From Pseudomonas sp. MN1F (lineage in GTDB: Bacteria; Pseudomonadota; Gammaproteobacteria; Pseudomonadales; Pseudomonadaceae), in the NCBI RefSeq assembly GCF_009391885.1, contig NZ_VZII01000007.1, forward strand, positions 1-64,000: DNA of 64,000 bases, given 5' to 3'. Under the pieces are notes generated by a model. It was not told the origin of the DNA, searched no databases, and saw nothing but the letters and a program-made list of their open reading frames with translations. The stretch's first letter is position 1. Every line of letters starts with the position of its first letter. The translations under genes and the position numbers were made by a program. This document shows, piece after piece, positions 54,499 through 64,000 of this stretch.

Positions 54499-55614
54499 AT
54501 GCACCATTCGACCCACGACCTGCTCTCGCCCGTACCGGGCATTTCCCGCCAATTGCACAGCTTCCACTTCGGCCCACGCGGTGGCGCCAAGGTGTATATC
54601 CAGGCCTCGCTGCATGCCGACGAACTGCCCGGCATGCTGGTCGCCTGGCACCTCAAGCGCCGCCTGGCCGAGCTGGAGCAGCAGGGTCGCCTGCTGCGCG
54701 AGATCATCCTGGTTCCGGTGGCCAACCCGGTCGGCCTGGAACAGGTAATGCTGGACGCGCCCCTGGGCCGCTTCGAATTGCAGAGCGGCGAGAACTTCAA
54801 TCGCAACTTCGTCGACCTGTCCGACAGCATCGGCGACCAGATCGAAGGCCACCTGACCCAGGACCCGGCCCACAACCTGGCGTTGATTCGCGAGTACCTG
54901 CGTCGCGGCCTGGATGCCCATCTGGTGCGCACGCCGTTGCAGTCCCAGCGACTGACCTTGCAAAGGCTGGCTTGCGATGCCGACCTGGTGCTGGACCTGC
55001 ACTGTGATTTCGAGGCGGTCGAGCACCTCTACACCACTCCGGAAGCCTGGCCGCAGGTCGAGCCACTGGCTCGCTACCTGGGCGCCCAGGCCAGCCTGTT
55101 GGCCACCGACTCCGGGGGCCAATCGTTCGACGAGTGCTTCAGCCTGGTCTGGTGGCAGCTGCAACAACGCTTCGGCAAGCGCTACCCGATCCCGCAGGGC
55201 AGCATCGCGGTGACCGTGGAGCTCCGTGGCCAGGCCGATGTAAGCCATGACCTGGCCGGCCAGGACTGCCAGGCGATTCTCGACTACCTGACCCACCTCA
55301 ACGTCATCGAAGGTAGCGCCGCCCCTTTGCCGGAGCTGGTACGCCCGGCCACACCGCTGGCCGCCGTCGAACCCGTGGCAGCCCCGCTTGGTGGGCTGCT
55401 GGTGTACCACGCTCGCCCCGGCCAGCACCTGGAGGCAGGGCAACTGATCGCTGAAGTCATCGACCCGCTCAGCGACCGGGTGACGGCCATACGCAACAGC
55501 CAGCCCGGCTTGCTTTACGCCCGCAGCGTGCGGCGTATGGCCACGGCCGGCATGGTCATCGCCCACGTCGCTGGTGAACAGGTGTTACGCAGCGGTTACC
55601 TGCTGGCCAACTGA
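54499..55614 (+). CDS. M14-type succinylglutamate desuccinylase/aspartoacylase family protein
   Basis: This 371-residue zinc hydrolase-like protein has the motifs SLHADELPG (zinc ligands H and E), NRNF and DLHCDFE, plus a C-terminal barrel-like domain (GGLLVYHARPGQHLEAGQLI). Family members remove acyl groups from amino acids. It lies in the middle of the DNA-repair cluster, 98 bp after ligase and 68 bp before Lhr, and has no evident repair role. The ATG at 54499 has AGGA upstream. Confidence 0.82.
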   Translation: MHHSTHDLLSPVPGISRQLHSFHFGPRGGAKVYIQASLHADELPGMLVAWHLKRRLAELEQQGRLLREIILVPVANPVGLEQVMLDAPLGRFELQSGENFNRNFVDLSDSIGDQIEGHLTQDPAHNLALIREYLRRGLDAHLVRTPLQSQRLTLQRLACDADLVLDLHCDFEAVEHLYTTPEAWPQVEPLARYLGAQASLLATDSGGQSFDECFSLVWWQLQQRFGKRYPIPQGSIAVTVELRGQADVSHDLAGQDCQAILDYLTHLNVIEGSAAPLPELVRPATPLAAVEPVAAPLGGLLVYHARPGQHLEAGQLIAEVIDPLSDRVTAIRNSQPGLLYARSVRRMATAGMVIAHVAGEQVLRSGYLLAN

Positions 55615-55682
55615 TCGGTTAAAACCAATGCGCACGGCGAGTGGTCTGTAGAAGCACAGCCTTCCCAGGATCGCTCGCACGC

Positions 55683-58133
55683 ATGCCTACCTCTTCCGAC
55701 CTTGCCAATGCCTGGTTCACCGCCCGCGGCTGGAAGCCTTTCGCCTTCCAGCGCCAAGTCTGGGCAGCGGTCGGACGTGGTGAATCAGGGCTGCTGCATG
55801 CCAGCACGGGGGCGGGCAAGACTTATGCGGTCTGGCTGGCTGCATTGCGCGCCTTCGCCAAGCCAGCCATCGGGCGCCAGCCCGCCGCGCTGCAAGTGCT
55901 GTGGATTACCCCCATGCGCGCACTGGCCGCTGATACCGCGCGTGCTCTGCAAACGCCACTGGATGAGCTCGGCCTGAACTGGACGGTCGGCGTGCGCAGC
56001 GGCGATACCGGCAGTGCCGAACGCGCTCGCCAGGCCCGGCGTTTGCCAAGCGTCCTGATCACGACGCCAGAGAGCCTGACCTTGCTGCTGACCCGGGCAC
56101 AGGCCGCCGAAGACTTCGCCAGCCTGCGCCTGGTGGTGGTGGATGAATGGCACGAACTGCTTGGCAACAAGCGCGGCGTACAGCTGCAACTGGCCCTGGC
56201 CCGCTTGCGCCGCTGGCATCCCGGCCTGATGACCTGGGGCTTGTCCGCCACGCTCGGCAACCTGTCGCACGCCCTGGACGTGCTGTTGCCCAGCGGCGGC
56301 CTGCTGGTGAAAGGCCGCCAGGACAAACAGCTGCTGGTCGACACCTTGCTGCCCGAAGCCATCGAGCGCTTCCCCTGGGCCGGGCACATGGGCCTGAAGA
56401 TGCTCGATCAGGTGGCCCATGAGCTGGACGCCAGCACCAGCAGCCTGGTGTTCACCAACACCCGTGCCCAGGCCGAGCTTTGGTACCAGGCCTTGCTCGA
56501 CGCCCGCCCCGATTGGGCCGGGCAGATTGCCTTGCATCATGCCTCACTGGCCCGGGCGACCCGCGACTGGGTCGAGCAGAGCCTCAAGCAAGGCACGCTC
56601 AAGGCCGTCATCTGTACATCCAGCCTGGACCTGGGGGTGGACTTCCTGCCGGTCGAACGGGTGCTGCAGATCGGTTCGGCCAAAGGCATTGCCCGCCTCA
56701 TGCAGCGCGCCGGGCGCTCTGGCCATGCGCCGGGGCGCCGCTCGCGCATCACCCTGGTGCCGACCCACAGCCTGGAGCTGGTGGAAGCCGCCGCCGCCCG
56801 CGCCGCACTAGCTGCTGGCCATATCGAAGCGCGCCGCTCGCCGCGCCTGTGCCTGGACGTGCTGGTTCAGCATCTGGTCAGCATGGCCCTGGGCAGTGGC
56901 TTTCGCCCCGCTGAACTGCTTGAGGAAGTCCGCAGCACCTGGGCGTTCCGTGACCTGCGCGACAGCCAGTGGCAATGGGCGCTGGACTTCGTCAATCATG
57001 GTGGCCACGCGTTGACTGCCTACCCCGATTATCAGCGGGTCGAGGCGCACCCTGATGGGGTCTGGCGGGTGGCCAGCGAGCGCCTGGCGAGGCGCCACCG
57101 CATGGGCATCGGCACCATCGTCAGCGACGCCAGCCTGCAGCTCAAATATTGGAGCAAGGGTGGTGGCGGCAAGCACCTGGGCAGTGTCGAGGAAGCCTTC
57201 ATTGCCCGCCTGCGCCCTGGCGATACCTTGGTGTTCGCCGGGCGAGTCCTGGAGCTGGTACGGGTAGAAGGCATGACCGCCTATGTGCGCCGCAGCACCG
57301 CGCGCAACGCCGCGGTGGCACGCTGGAATGGCGGGCGCATGCCGCTGTCCAGCGAGCTGGCCGACGCCTTGGTCGCACAACTCGATGCAGCCGCGCATGG
57401 GGCCTATCTCGGCCCGGAGATGCAGGCCGTACAGCCACTGCTGGCCTTGCAGGCGCGGTGGTCAGCCTTACCCACCCGCGGCACGCTGCTGGCCGAGACG
57501 CTGGGATCGCGCCAGGGCTCGCACCTGTTCCTCTACCCTTTTGCCGGGCGCATGGCCAACCTGGGCCTGGCCAACCTGATCGCCTGGCGGGTGAGCCGGG
57601 TGCAGCCGCTCTCGGTATCCATTGCCGTGAACGACTATGGTTTCGAACTGCTCAGCCCCAGCACCGTGGATTGGGCCAGTTGCCTGCCGGGAGCACTGTC
57701 CGGCGAAAACCTGCTGGAAGATGTGCTGGCCAGTCTGAACGCTGGCGAAATGGCACTGCGGCGTTTCCGCGAAATCGCCCAGATCTCCGGACTGGTCTTT
57801 GGCGGCTACCCCGCCGCGCAGAAGAGCACGCGGCAGATTCAAGCCTCCAGCGGGTTGTTCTTCGAGGTATTCCGTAAGCATGATTCAGGTAACTTGCTGC
57901 TCGGCCAGGCACGCGATGAAGTGCTCAGCGAAGAACTGGAGATCGAACGCCTGCACCGTCAGCTGCTCAAGATGCACAGCCTGCAACTGGACCTGCGCAT
58001 GCTGCAACGGCCTGGCCCCCTGGCATTCGCCCTGCTGGTCGAAGGCATGCGCGAGACCTTGAGCACGGAAAAGCTGGCGGACCGCATTGCGCGGATGGTG
58101 AGCGACCTGGAAAAAGCGGCAAACCGGCCATGA
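55683..58133 (+). CDS. lhr: ligase-associated DEXH helicase Lhr (Lhr-Core)
   Basis: This 816-residue superfamily 2 helicase has Walker A ASTGAGKT near residue 43, DEWH near 158, SATLG, and the Lhr-specific winged-helix and C-terminal region (motif [10 protein letters not shown]). It is a 3'-to-5' translocase and unwinder of RNA:DNA hybrids. The size fits the short Lhr-Core form. The ATG at 55683 is preferred to a frame opening at 55641. It overlaps pdeM by 4 bp. Confidence 0.93.
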   Translation: MPTSSDLANAWFTARGWKPFAFQRQVWAAVGRGESGLLHASTGAGKTYAVWLAALRAFAKPAIGRQPAALQVLWITPMRALAADTARALQTPLDELGLNWTVGVRSGDTGSAERARQARRLPSVLITTPESLTLLLTRAQAAEDFASLRLVVVDEWHELLGNKRGVQLQLALARLRRWHPGLMTWGLSATLGNLSHALDVLLPSGGLLVKGRQDKQLLVDTLLPEAIERFPWAGHMGLKMLDQVAHELDASTSSLVFTNTRAQAELWYQALLDARPDWAGQIALHHASLARATRDWVEQSLKQGTLKAVICTSSLDLGVDFLPVERVLQIGSAKGIARLMQRAGRSGHAPGRRSRITLVPTHSLELVEAAAARAALAAGHIEARRSPRLCLDVLVQHLVSMALGSGFRPAELLEEVRSTWAFRDLRDSQWQWALDFVNHGGHALTAYPDYQRVEAHPDGVWRVASERLARRHRMGIGTIVSDASLQLKYWSKGGGGKHLGSVEEAFIARLRPGDTLVFAGRVLELVRVEGMTAYVRRSTARNAAVARWNGGRMPLSSELADALVAQLDAAAHGAYLGPEMQAVQPLLALQARWSALPTRGTLLAETLGSRQGSHLFLYPFAGRMANLGLANLIAWRVSRVQPLSVSIAVNDYGFELLSPSTVDWASCLPGALSGENLLEDVLASLNAGEMALRRFREIAQISGLVFGGYPAAQKSTRQIQASSGLFFEVFRKHDSGNLLLGQARDEVLSEELEIERLHRQLLKMHSLQLDLRMLQRPGPLAFALLVEGMRETLSTEKLADRIARMVSDLEKAANRP

Positions 58134-58786
58134 ATACCTATCCCGTGGAACACTGTGGCGAAACGCTTTGGCTGCTAGCGGACAAGGCCATCTACTGGCC
58201 GGCCCGCCGCACACTGCTGGTGGCCGACGTTCATATCGGCAAGGCCGCCAGCTACCGGGCATTGCATCAACCCGTTCCGCGCGGCACCACCGCCGCGACC
58301 CTGGCACGCCTGGAGACATTACTGAACAGCTATGACTGCGAGCAGTTGATCATCCTCGGCGACTTCCTGCACGCACGCGCTGCGCTTTCGCCGGGCACGC
58401 TGGCCAGCCTTCACGCCTGGAGAAGCCGGCACCGCGCGGTGAAGATGGTGCTGGTGCGTGGCAACCATGATCGCCACGCCGGTGATCCGCCGGCAGAACT
58501 ACGGATCGAGGTAAGGGACGAACCTTTGCTGCTGGCCCCCTTTGCCCTGCAGCACGACCCTAAGCCTCACCCCAGCCACCCGGTGCTCGCCGGGCACGTG
58601 CATCCGGTGTATGTGCTGCGCGGGCGGGCACGGCAACGGCTGCGGCTACCGTGCTTCCTGATCGATGCTCAGGTCAGCCTGCTGCCGGCCTTCGGTGAGT
58701 TCACCGGGGGATGGCGGGTCGAGCCGGGCTCCGGCACTCGCGTTTTCCTGGCCGGAGGCGATCAGGTCTGGGCGCTGGCCGAATAG
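58130..58786 (+). CDS. pdeM: ligase-associated DNA damage response endonuclease PdeM (MPE)
   Basis: This 218-residue binuclear metallophosphoesterase has DVHIGK, GDFLHAR, RGNHDRH and GHVHPVY in the expected order. The P. putida homologue is a manganese-dependent single-strand DNA endonuclease. It overlaps lhr (ATGA). It is the last gene of the cluster. Confidence 0.93.
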   Translation: MNTYPVEHCGETLWLLADKAIYWPARRTLLVADVHIGKAASYRALHQPVPRGTTAATLARLETLLNSYDCEQLIILGDFLHARAALSPGTLASLHAWRSRHRAVKMVLVRGNHDRHAGDPPAELRIEVRDEPLLLAPFALQHDPKPHPSHPVLAGHVHPVYVLRGRARQRLRLPCFLIDAQVSLLPAFGEFTGGWRVEPGSGTRVFLAGGDQVWALAE

Positions 58787-59014
58787 TCAGGCGACAGGAG
58801 ACGGTGGTGGCTCGTCGGGCAGGGTAGGCTCGCCTGGCTCCATCGGAGGATGTTCGCCGGGCTCCGGCGGCTGCGGCGTATCAGGATCAGGCTGGTGCGG
58901 CACGCCACCGGCCTGCATGGGCAGCGGGTGCGCCAGCAGTGACCAGGCCAGCAACCCGATCTGGTTGGGCTGCAACACGGCCAGCTTCGCAGTGATTGCG
59001 GGGTTGAGTTTCAT
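58787..59014 (-). CDS. small hypothetical protein with proline-rich tail
   Basis: This 75-residue protein begins MKLNPAITAKLAVLQPNQIG, has a short hydrophobic stretch (LLAWSLLAHPLP) and then a tail very rich in proline and glutamate (PPEPGEHPPMEPGEP). CAGGAG precedes the ATG. No family recognised. Confidence 0.55.
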   Translation of the reverse strand: MKLNPAITAKLAVLQPNQIGLLAWSLLAHPLPMQAGGVPHQPDPDTPQPPEPGEHPPMEPGEPTLPDEPPPSPVA

Positions 59015-59113
59015 TGGCAGCTCCTGAACGAGGGCCGACACGCTGCATACGTATCGGCACTGTGCAACCTGTTGGAGTGCCATCCGCAAAACTAATTCCC
59101 CGCGCTCGTCGGA

Positions 59114-59680
59114 TCAGGTACGCGGCAAGGTGACGCCGCGCTGACCTTGGTACTTGCCGCCGCGGTCCTTGTACGACACTTCGCATTCTTCGTCGGACTG
59201 CAGGAACAGCATCTGCGCCACGCCTTCGTTGGCGTAGATCTTCGCCGGCAGCGTGGTGGTGTTGGAGAACTCCAGGGTCACGTGGCCTTCCCACTCCGGC
59301 TCGAGCGGGGTGACGTTGACGATGATGCCGCAACGGGCGTACGTGCTCTTGCCCAGGCAAATGGTCAGCACGTCACGCGGAATGCGGAAGTACTCGACGG
59401 TGCGGGCCAGGGCGAAGGAGTTTGGCGGAATGATGCAGACGTCGCTCTTGATGTCGACGAAGCTGCCGGCGTCGAAGTTCTTCGGGTCGACGGTGGCCGA
59501 GTTGATGTTGGTGAACACCTTGAACTCGTCGGCGCAACGCACGTCGTAGCCGTAGCTGGAGACGCCGAAGGAGATGACCCGGCTGTCCTGTTCGCCGCGC
59601 ACCTGGCGCTCGACGAACGGTTCGATCATGCCGTGTTCCTGCGCCATGCGGCGAATCCACTTGTCCGATTTGATGCTCAT
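59114..59680 (-). CDS. dcd: dCTP deaminase
   Basis: This 188-residue trimeric enzyme converts dCTP to dUTP, the entry to thymidylate synthesis. [20 protein letters not shown] at the start, [26 protein letters not shown] and the C-terminal [18 protein letters not shown] are family signatures. It is in the same direction as the small gene downstream and divergent from the cold-shock gene. Confidence 0.97.
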   Translation of the reverse strand: MSIKSDKWIRRMAQEHGMIEPFVERQVRGEQDSRVISFGVSSYGYDVRCADEFKVFTNINSATVDPKNFDAGSFVDIKSDVCIIPPNSFALARTVEYFRIPRDVLTICLGKSTYARCGIIVNVTPLEPEWEGHVTLEFSNTTTLPAKIYANEGVAQMLFLQSDEECEVSYKDRGGKYQGQRGVTLPRT

Positions 59681-60008
59681 GGCGGGGTGTCCTGAAGAGT
59701 TGCGAGGGGAAAATCCAGACGCGCATCTTACCGGTCCCGGCGCCCGGGTTAAAGTTCCAGTGCCTTATCCCGCGCCGGACGGGGGCTACAGCCGCCGTCG
59801 ATCCGAATTTGCGTAAAGCGTTCACAGACCATTGGCAGCTCGTGGAAAGTGGGGTAAGGTGGCGCCACTGTGCTGCACGTGACACCGAGAATCTCTAGTT
59901 TGATGCACGATCCTGATCGGCCCATCGCTGAATTTTCTGCTCTCTTTGCGCTCAGTCCCGGGCAGGGTTTTTCCTGACCGTTATCAAATTGTCCAAGGAG
60001 ACAGAAAA
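59681..60008 (+). promoter_or_regulatory. divergent dcd/csp intergenic region and csp leader
   Basis: This 328-bp region has no gene. It holds the promoter region and probable long 5' untranslated leader of the cold-shock gene, ending in a strong ribosome-binding site (AAGGAG, 59995-60000). The boundaries of the leader cannot be fixed by eye. Confidence 0.4.
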
Positions 60009-60218
60009 ATGTCCAACCGTCAATCCGGTGTTGTTAAGTGGTTCAACGATGAGAAAGGCTACGGCTTCATCACCCCTCAGTCGGGCGACGACCTGTTCGT
60101 GCACTTCAAAGCCATCCAAGCTGACGGCTTCAAAACCCTGAAAGAAGGCCAGGCTGTTACTTTCGTCGCTACCCGCGGCCAGAAAGGCATGCAGGCTGAA
60201 GAAGTTCAGATCGCCTAA
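60009..60218 (+). CDS. CspA-family cold-shock protein
   Basis: This 69-residue single-domain RNA chaperone has RNP1 KGYGFI and RNP2 VFVHF-type DLFVHF. Length and start are standard. An intrinsic terminator follows, so it is a single-gene unit. Confidence 0.96.
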   Translation: MSNRQSGVVKWFNDEKGYGFITPQSGDDLFVHFKAIQADGFKTLKEGQAVTFVATRGQKGMQAEEVQIA

Positions 60219-60242
60219 GTCGATCTCAGCTTCCTAGCTTTC

Positions 60243-60272
60243 AAAAAAACCCGCCTTCTGGCGGGTTTTTTT
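60243..60272 (+). terminator. intrinsic terminator after csp
   Basis: A-rich sequence, then CCCGCC-TTCT-GGCGGG and TTTTTTT, lies 25 bp after the stop. Confidence 0.9.
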
Positions 60273-60336
60273 ATGCCTGACTGCAAAGCATCTGCGGCCT
60301 TGTGGGACCGGCAAGGCCGTTCCCACAAGTGCTGCC

Positions 60337-61431
60337 TCAGTCTTCGCTGATGGTGATGCTCGGCATCGCCGGCGCCGCCGCTTCCTGCAGCACGATCCGC
60401 GCGCCCACCTGGCGGGCCAGTTCCTGGTAGACCATGGCAATCTGGCTTTCCGGCTCGGCGATCGCCGTCGGCTTGCCGCTGTCGGCCTGCTCGCGGATCA
60501 GCATCGACAGCGGCAGCGAGGCCAGCAGGTCGACGCCGTACTGCGCCGCCAGCTTCTCGCCACCGCCCTCGCCGAACAGGTGCTCGGCATGGCCGCAGTT
60601 CGAGCAGATGTGCACGGCCATGTTTTCCACCACGCCCAGCACCGGGATGTTGACCTTGCGGAACATCTCCACGCCCTTCTTGGCATCCAGCAGGGCCAGG
60701 TCCTGTGGCGTAGTGACGATTACCGAACCGGCCACCGGCACCTTCTGCGCCAGGGTCAGCTGGATATCGCCAGTACCCGGCGGCATGTCGATGACCAGAT
60801 AATCCAGGTCGTCCCACGCCGTCTGGGTCACCAGCTGCAGCAACGCACCGGACACCATCGGCCCACGCCAGACCATCGGCGTGTTGTCATCGGTGAGAAA
60901 TGCCATGGACATGACTTCCACGCCATGGGCCTTGATCGGCACGAACCACTTCTGCTCGCGGATCTGTGGGCGGGTACCCTCGGCAATACCGAACATCACG
61001 CCCTGGCTGGGGCCATAGATGTCGGCATCGAGAATGCCCACGCGGGCGCCTTCACGGGCCAGGGCCAAGGCCAGGTTGGCGGCGGTGGTCGACTTGCCGA
61101 CCCCGCCCTTGCCCGAGGCCACGGCAATGATGTTCTTGACGTTGGCCATGGCCGGTACCTGGGCCTGGGCCTTGTGCGCGGCGACCACGCAGTCGATCGA
61201 CACCTGGGCCGAGCTGACGCCGTCGAGATTCTCGATCGCGGTCTGCAGCACCTGGGCCCAGCCGTTCTTGAACAGGCCGGCAGCATAGCCCAGCTGCAGC
61301 TGCACAGCGACCTGCCCGCCCTGGATGTCGATGGCGCGCACGCAACCGGCGCTGACCGGGTCCTGGTTCAGGTAGGGGTCGGTGTACTGGCGAAGCACGC
61401 CTTCGACGGCGGCACGGGTGACGGCACTCAT
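60337..61431 (-). CDS. apbC: Mrp/ApbC iron-sulphur carrier ATPase
   Basis: This 364-residue P-loop protein carries and transfers Fe-S clusters. An N-terminal MIP18-like domain (1-85) precedes the deviant Walker A GKGGVGKS (107-114). The cluster-binding CxxC is [13 protein letters not shown] precedes the ATG at 61431. It is divergent from metG, as in other pseudomonads. Confidence 0.95.
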   Translation of the reverse strand: MSAVTRAAVEGVLRQYTDPYLNQDPVSAGCVRAIDIQGGQVAVQLQLGYAAGLFKNGWAQVLQTAIENLDGVSSAQVSIDCVVAAHKAQAQVPAMANVKNIIAVASGKGGVGKSTTAANLALALAREGARVGILDADIYGPSQGVMFGIAEGTRPQIREQKWFVPIKAHGVEVMSMAFLTDDNTPMVWRGPMVSGALLQLVTQTAWDDLDYLVIDMPPGTGDIQLTLAQKVPVAGSVIVTTPQDLALLDAKKGVEMFRKVNIPVLGVVENMAVHICSNCGHAEHLFGEGGGEKLAAQYGVDLLASLPLSMLIREQADSGKPTAIAEPESQIAMVYQELARQVGARIVLQEAAAPAMPSITISED

Positions 61432-61587
61432 GGACACTCCCATTGGCAAACTGAGTACGAAACAGACGCCTATCCTAACCCGTCAATCGTCAGCAGATGC
61501 GTGCTTGGGGTGAAATATCTTCGCCGGCCCTTTATAGTGGCCGATCACCCTCATTTTTACCCGAGCCAGATAAGTAGCCGAGCCACC

Positions 61588-63627
61588 ATGTCCGAGCCAC
61601 GTCAGATTCTCGTTACCAGCGCCCTGCCCTATGCCAATGGATCCATCCACCTTGGCCATATGCTGGAGTACATCCAGACGGACATGTGGGTGCGCTTCCA
61701 GAAGCTGCGCGGCAACCAGTGCATCTACGTCTGCGCCGACGATGCCCACGGCTCGGCCATCATGTTGCGTGCCGAGAAAGAAGGCATCACCCCGGAGCAG
61801 CTGATCGCCAATGTCCAGGCCGAGCACAGCGCCGACTTCGCCGACTTCCTGGTGGACTTCGACAATTTCCACTCTACCCACAGCGACGAAAACCGCGAGC
61901 TGTCGAGCCTGATCTACGGCCGCCTGCGCGACGCCGGGCACATTGCCACCCGCTCGGTAACCCAGTACTTCGACCCCGAAAAGGGCATGTTCCTCGCCGA
62001 CCGCTTCATCAAGGGCACCTGCCCGAAATGCGCGGCTGAAGACCAATACGGCGACAACTGCGAAAAGTGCGGCGCCACCTACGCCCCGACCGAACTGAAG
62101 AACCCCAAGTCAGCGATCTCCGGTGCCACCCCGGTACTGCGCGATTCCCAGCACTTCTTCTTCAAGCTGCCGGACTTCCAGGCCATGCTGCAGCAGTGGA
62201 CCCGTAGCGGCACCCTGCAGGACGCGGTGGCCAACAAGCTCGCCGAATGGCTGGACTCCGGCCTGCAGGAGTGGGACATCTCACGTGATGCGCCGTACTT
62301 CGGCTTCGAGATCCCGGGCGAGCCGGGCAAGTACTTCTACGTCTGGCTGGACGCGCCGATCGGCTACATGGCCAGCTTCAAGAACCTCTGCGCACGCCGC
62401 CCGGAGCTGGACTTCGACGCATTCTGGAACGAAGGCTCCAAGGCCGAGCTGTACCACTTCATCGGCAAGGACATCGTCAATTTCCACGCCCTGTTCTGGC
62501 CAGCCATGCTCGAAGGTGCCGGCTTCCGCAAGCCGACTGCGGTCAACGTGCACGGCTACCTGACCGTGAACGGCGCCAAGATGTCCAAGTCGCGCGGCAC
62601 CTTCATCAAGGCCCGCACCTACCTGGACCACCTGCAGCCGGAATACCTGCGCTACTACTACGCCGCCAAGCTTGGCCGTGGCGTCGACGACCTCGACCTG
62701 AACCTCGAGGACTTCGTGCAGAAGGTCAACTCCGACCTGGTCGGCAAGGTGGTCAACATCGCCAGCCGTTGCGCCGGCTTCATCCACAAGGGCAATGCTG
62801 GCGTGATGGTCGCTGGCGATGCTGCGCCGGAGCTGACCGAGGCCTTCCTCGCTGCCGCCCCGTCGATTGCCGAAGCCTATGAAGGCCGCGATTTCGGCCG
62901 CGCGATGCGCGAGATCATGGCCCTGGCCGACCGCGCCAACGCCTGGATCGCCGACAAGGCGCCGTGGTCGCTGGCCAAGCAGGAAGGCAAGCAGGACGAA
63001 GTCCAGGCCATCTGCGCCCAGGGCATCAACCTGTTCCGCCAACTGGTGATCTTCCTCAAACCGGTGCTGCCGCTGCTCGCCGCGGATGCCGAGGCGTTCC
63101 TCAACGTCGCGCCGCTGACCTGGAACGACCATCAATCGCGCCTGGAAAACCACCAGCTGAACCCGTTCAAGGCCCTGATGAGCCGTATCGAACCGGCGAA
63201 GGTCGAAGCCATGGTCGCCGCCAGCAAGGAAGACCTGCTGGCCGCCGAAGCCCAAGCGCCGGCCGGCAACGGCGAGCTGAGCAAGGACCCGCTGTCTGCC
63301 GAAATCGAGTTCGACACCTTTGCCGCCGTCGACCTGCGCGTCGCGCTGATCGTCAAGGCTGAGGCCGTGCCTGGCGCCGACAAGCTGCTGCAACTGACCC
63401 TGGACATCGGCGACGAGCGCCGTAACGTGTTCTCCGGCATCAAGTCGGCCTACCCGGACCCCTCCCAGCTGGAAGGCCGCCTGACCATGATGGTGGCCAA
63501 CCTCAAGCCGCGCAAAATGCGCTTTGGCGTGTCCGAGGGCATGGTCATGGCAGCCGGCCCTGGTGGCGAAGAGATCTACCTGCTCAGCCCTGACAGCGGC
63601 GCCAAGCCAGGTCAGCGCATCAAGTAA
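61588..63627 (+). CDS. metG: methionyl-tRNA synthetase
   Basis: This 679-residue enzyme has the HIGH-type motif HLGH (21-24), a zinc knuckle ([17 protein letters not shown], about 146-162), KMSKS from about 331, and a C-terminal tRNA-binding OB-fold (from about 575, [20 protein letters not shown]). It charges tRNA-Met. The ATG at 61588 ([10 protein letters not shown]) is standard; the open frame far upstream is antisense to apbC. Confidence 0.98.
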   Translation: MSEPRQILVTSALPYANGSIHLGHMLEYIQTDMWVRFQKLRGNQCIYVCADDAHGSAIMLRAEKEGITPEQLIANVQAEHSADFADFLVDFDNFHSTHSDENRELSSLIYGRLRDAGHIATRSVTQYFDPEKGMFLADRFIKGTCPKCAAEDQYGDNCEKCGATYAPTELKNPKSAISGATPVLRDSQHFFFKLPDFQAMLQQWTRSGTLQDAVANKLAEWLDSGLQEWDISRDAPYFGFEIPGEPGKYFYVWLDAPIGYMASFKNLCARRPELDFDAFWNEGSKAELYHFIGKDIVNFHALFWPAMLEGAGFRKPTAVNVHGYLTVNGAKMSKSRGTFIKARTYLDHLQPEYLRYYYAAKLGRGVDDLDLNLEDFVQKVNSDLVGKVVNIASRCAGFIHKGNAGVMVAGDAAPELTEAFLAAAPSIAEAYEGRDFGRAMREIMALADRANAWIADKAPWSLAKQEGKQDEVQAICAQGINLFRQLVIFLKPVLPLLAADAEAFLNVAPLTWNDHQSRLENHQLNPFKALMSRIEPAKVEAMVAASKEDLLAAEAQAPAGNGELSKDPLSAEIEFDTFAAVDLRVALIVKAEAVPGADKLLQLTLDIGDERRNVFSGIKSAYPDPSQLEGRLTMMVANLKPRKMRFGVSEGMVMAAGPGGEEIYLLSPDSGAKPGQRIK

Positions 63628-63716
63628 GCCTCCTGCCCCGGCCCAACCGCCGGGGCAACTCCATCTGCAGCGCCAATGCCGGACGTTGCAGGCGATTCCC
63701 GGCTATCGTCATTCAC

Positions 63717-64000
63717 ATGAACGACTACCTGCTGATCCTGGCCAGCGCCGCGCTGTTCAGCCACCTGCTCTTGCAACAACAGCCGCTGAGCCGGCTGCGC
63801 CTGCAGGTGTGTGGCCTGGCAGGCGCCTTGTCGATCGCACTCGGGGCAAGCGGCGGGCTAGCGCTGGAACGGCTGATCGTGGCGCCCTGGCAGTTGCAGG
63901 ACCTGCGCCTGTTCCTGCTACTGCCCTGGCTGGCACTCCTGGCATGGGGCGTACCGCAGGTGCTGGGCAGGCTGCGTGCGCAGTGGCCGACCAGCAACCT
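63717..64000 (+). CDS. RnfA-like electron transport complex subunit, partial
   Basis: This reading frame starts MNDYLLILASAALFSHLLLQ and runs off the window after 94 codons. The beginning resembles RnfA (M-x-D-Y-L-L-I), an inner-membrane subunit of the Rnf ion-pumping ferredoxin:NAD oxidoreductase, and Pseudomonas rnf genes lie near metG. The later part is divergent from typical RnfA, so a degenerate paralogue is possible. Confidence 0.6.
   Translation, partial: MNDYLLILASAALFSHLLLQQQPLSRLRLQVCGLAGALSIALGASGGLALERLIVAPWQLQDLRLFLLLPWLALLAWGVPQVLGRLRAQWPTSN

Noticed and set aside
60580..61587. metG reading frame extended 5' to 60580
   Set aside because: The extension is antisense to apbC. The canonical start [10 protein letters not shown] at 61588 matches the family.

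Overview
The window is a stretch of chromosome from a Pseudomonas of the P. putida group. The evidence is the GC-rich, densely packed coding, a Pseudomonas-type rrn leader at the left edge, and gene order and gene families (rapA, braCDEFG-type genes, pdxH, dinG, a quiP-like acylase, the ligase/Lhr/PdeM DNA-repair cluster, dcd, mrp, metG, rnfA) that match this group from memory. Species identity is inferred, not tested.

Layout: 1-225 holds two tandem rRNA promoters reading leftwards. 326-6134 has an FNT-family channel, a periplasmic metallo-beta-lactamase-fold hydrolase and two c-di-GMP enzymes. 6143-11484 is mostly leftward: a small conserved protein, a three-gene HlyD/DUF1656/FUSC efflux operon with a SlyA-type operator in front, ccoM, and small hypothetical genes. 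11615-20092 holds rapA, an MHYT-GGDEF-EAL protein, a beta-hydroxyacid dehydrogenase and a 727-residue tubulin/FtsZ-like protein. 20253-25861 has a DUF2288 gene and the five-gene branched-chain amino acid ABC transporter. 25950-40533 is a mixed core region: lipoproteins, a COG2509 flavoprotein, pdxH, three OmpA-family proteins, an esterase, a GH50-like glycosidase, dinG, a CopD-like protein and a collagen-like gene with an apparent frameshift.

40490-47159 is a foreign element of about 6.7 kb inserted in the 3' end of a DUF6231 protein gene. A 16-bp identical core flanks it, three TGTCACCA arm-type repeats lie at each end, and a tyrosine integrase sits beside the left end. Inside are two copies of a T3/T7-type single-subunit RNA polymerase promoter, a T7 gp3.8-like HNH-AP2 endonuclease, a BRO-N gene interrupted at its C-terminus, an AT-rich region with repeated TTAAAGAT motifs, a charged helical protein, a possible HK97-fold capsid-like protein and a KilA-N protein. 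No phage RNA polymerase, terminase, portal or tail gene is present. The best reading is either a satellite that waits for a T7-like helper (or senses an infecting T7-like phage) or the remains of a T7-like prophage. This is the most novel part of the window.

47190-58786 returns to the chromosome: two SEC-C zinc-motif genes around an LEA14-like lipoprotein, a quiP-like acylase, an orphan hicB with a 5'-truncated hicA, and an operon of exonuclease, ATP-dependent ligase, Lhr helicase and PdeM nuclease, with an M14-type (AstE/AspA-like) gene in the middle. 58787-64000 holds a small proline-rich protein, dcd, a cold-shock protein, mrp/apbC, metG and the start of an rnfA-like gene cut by the window edge.
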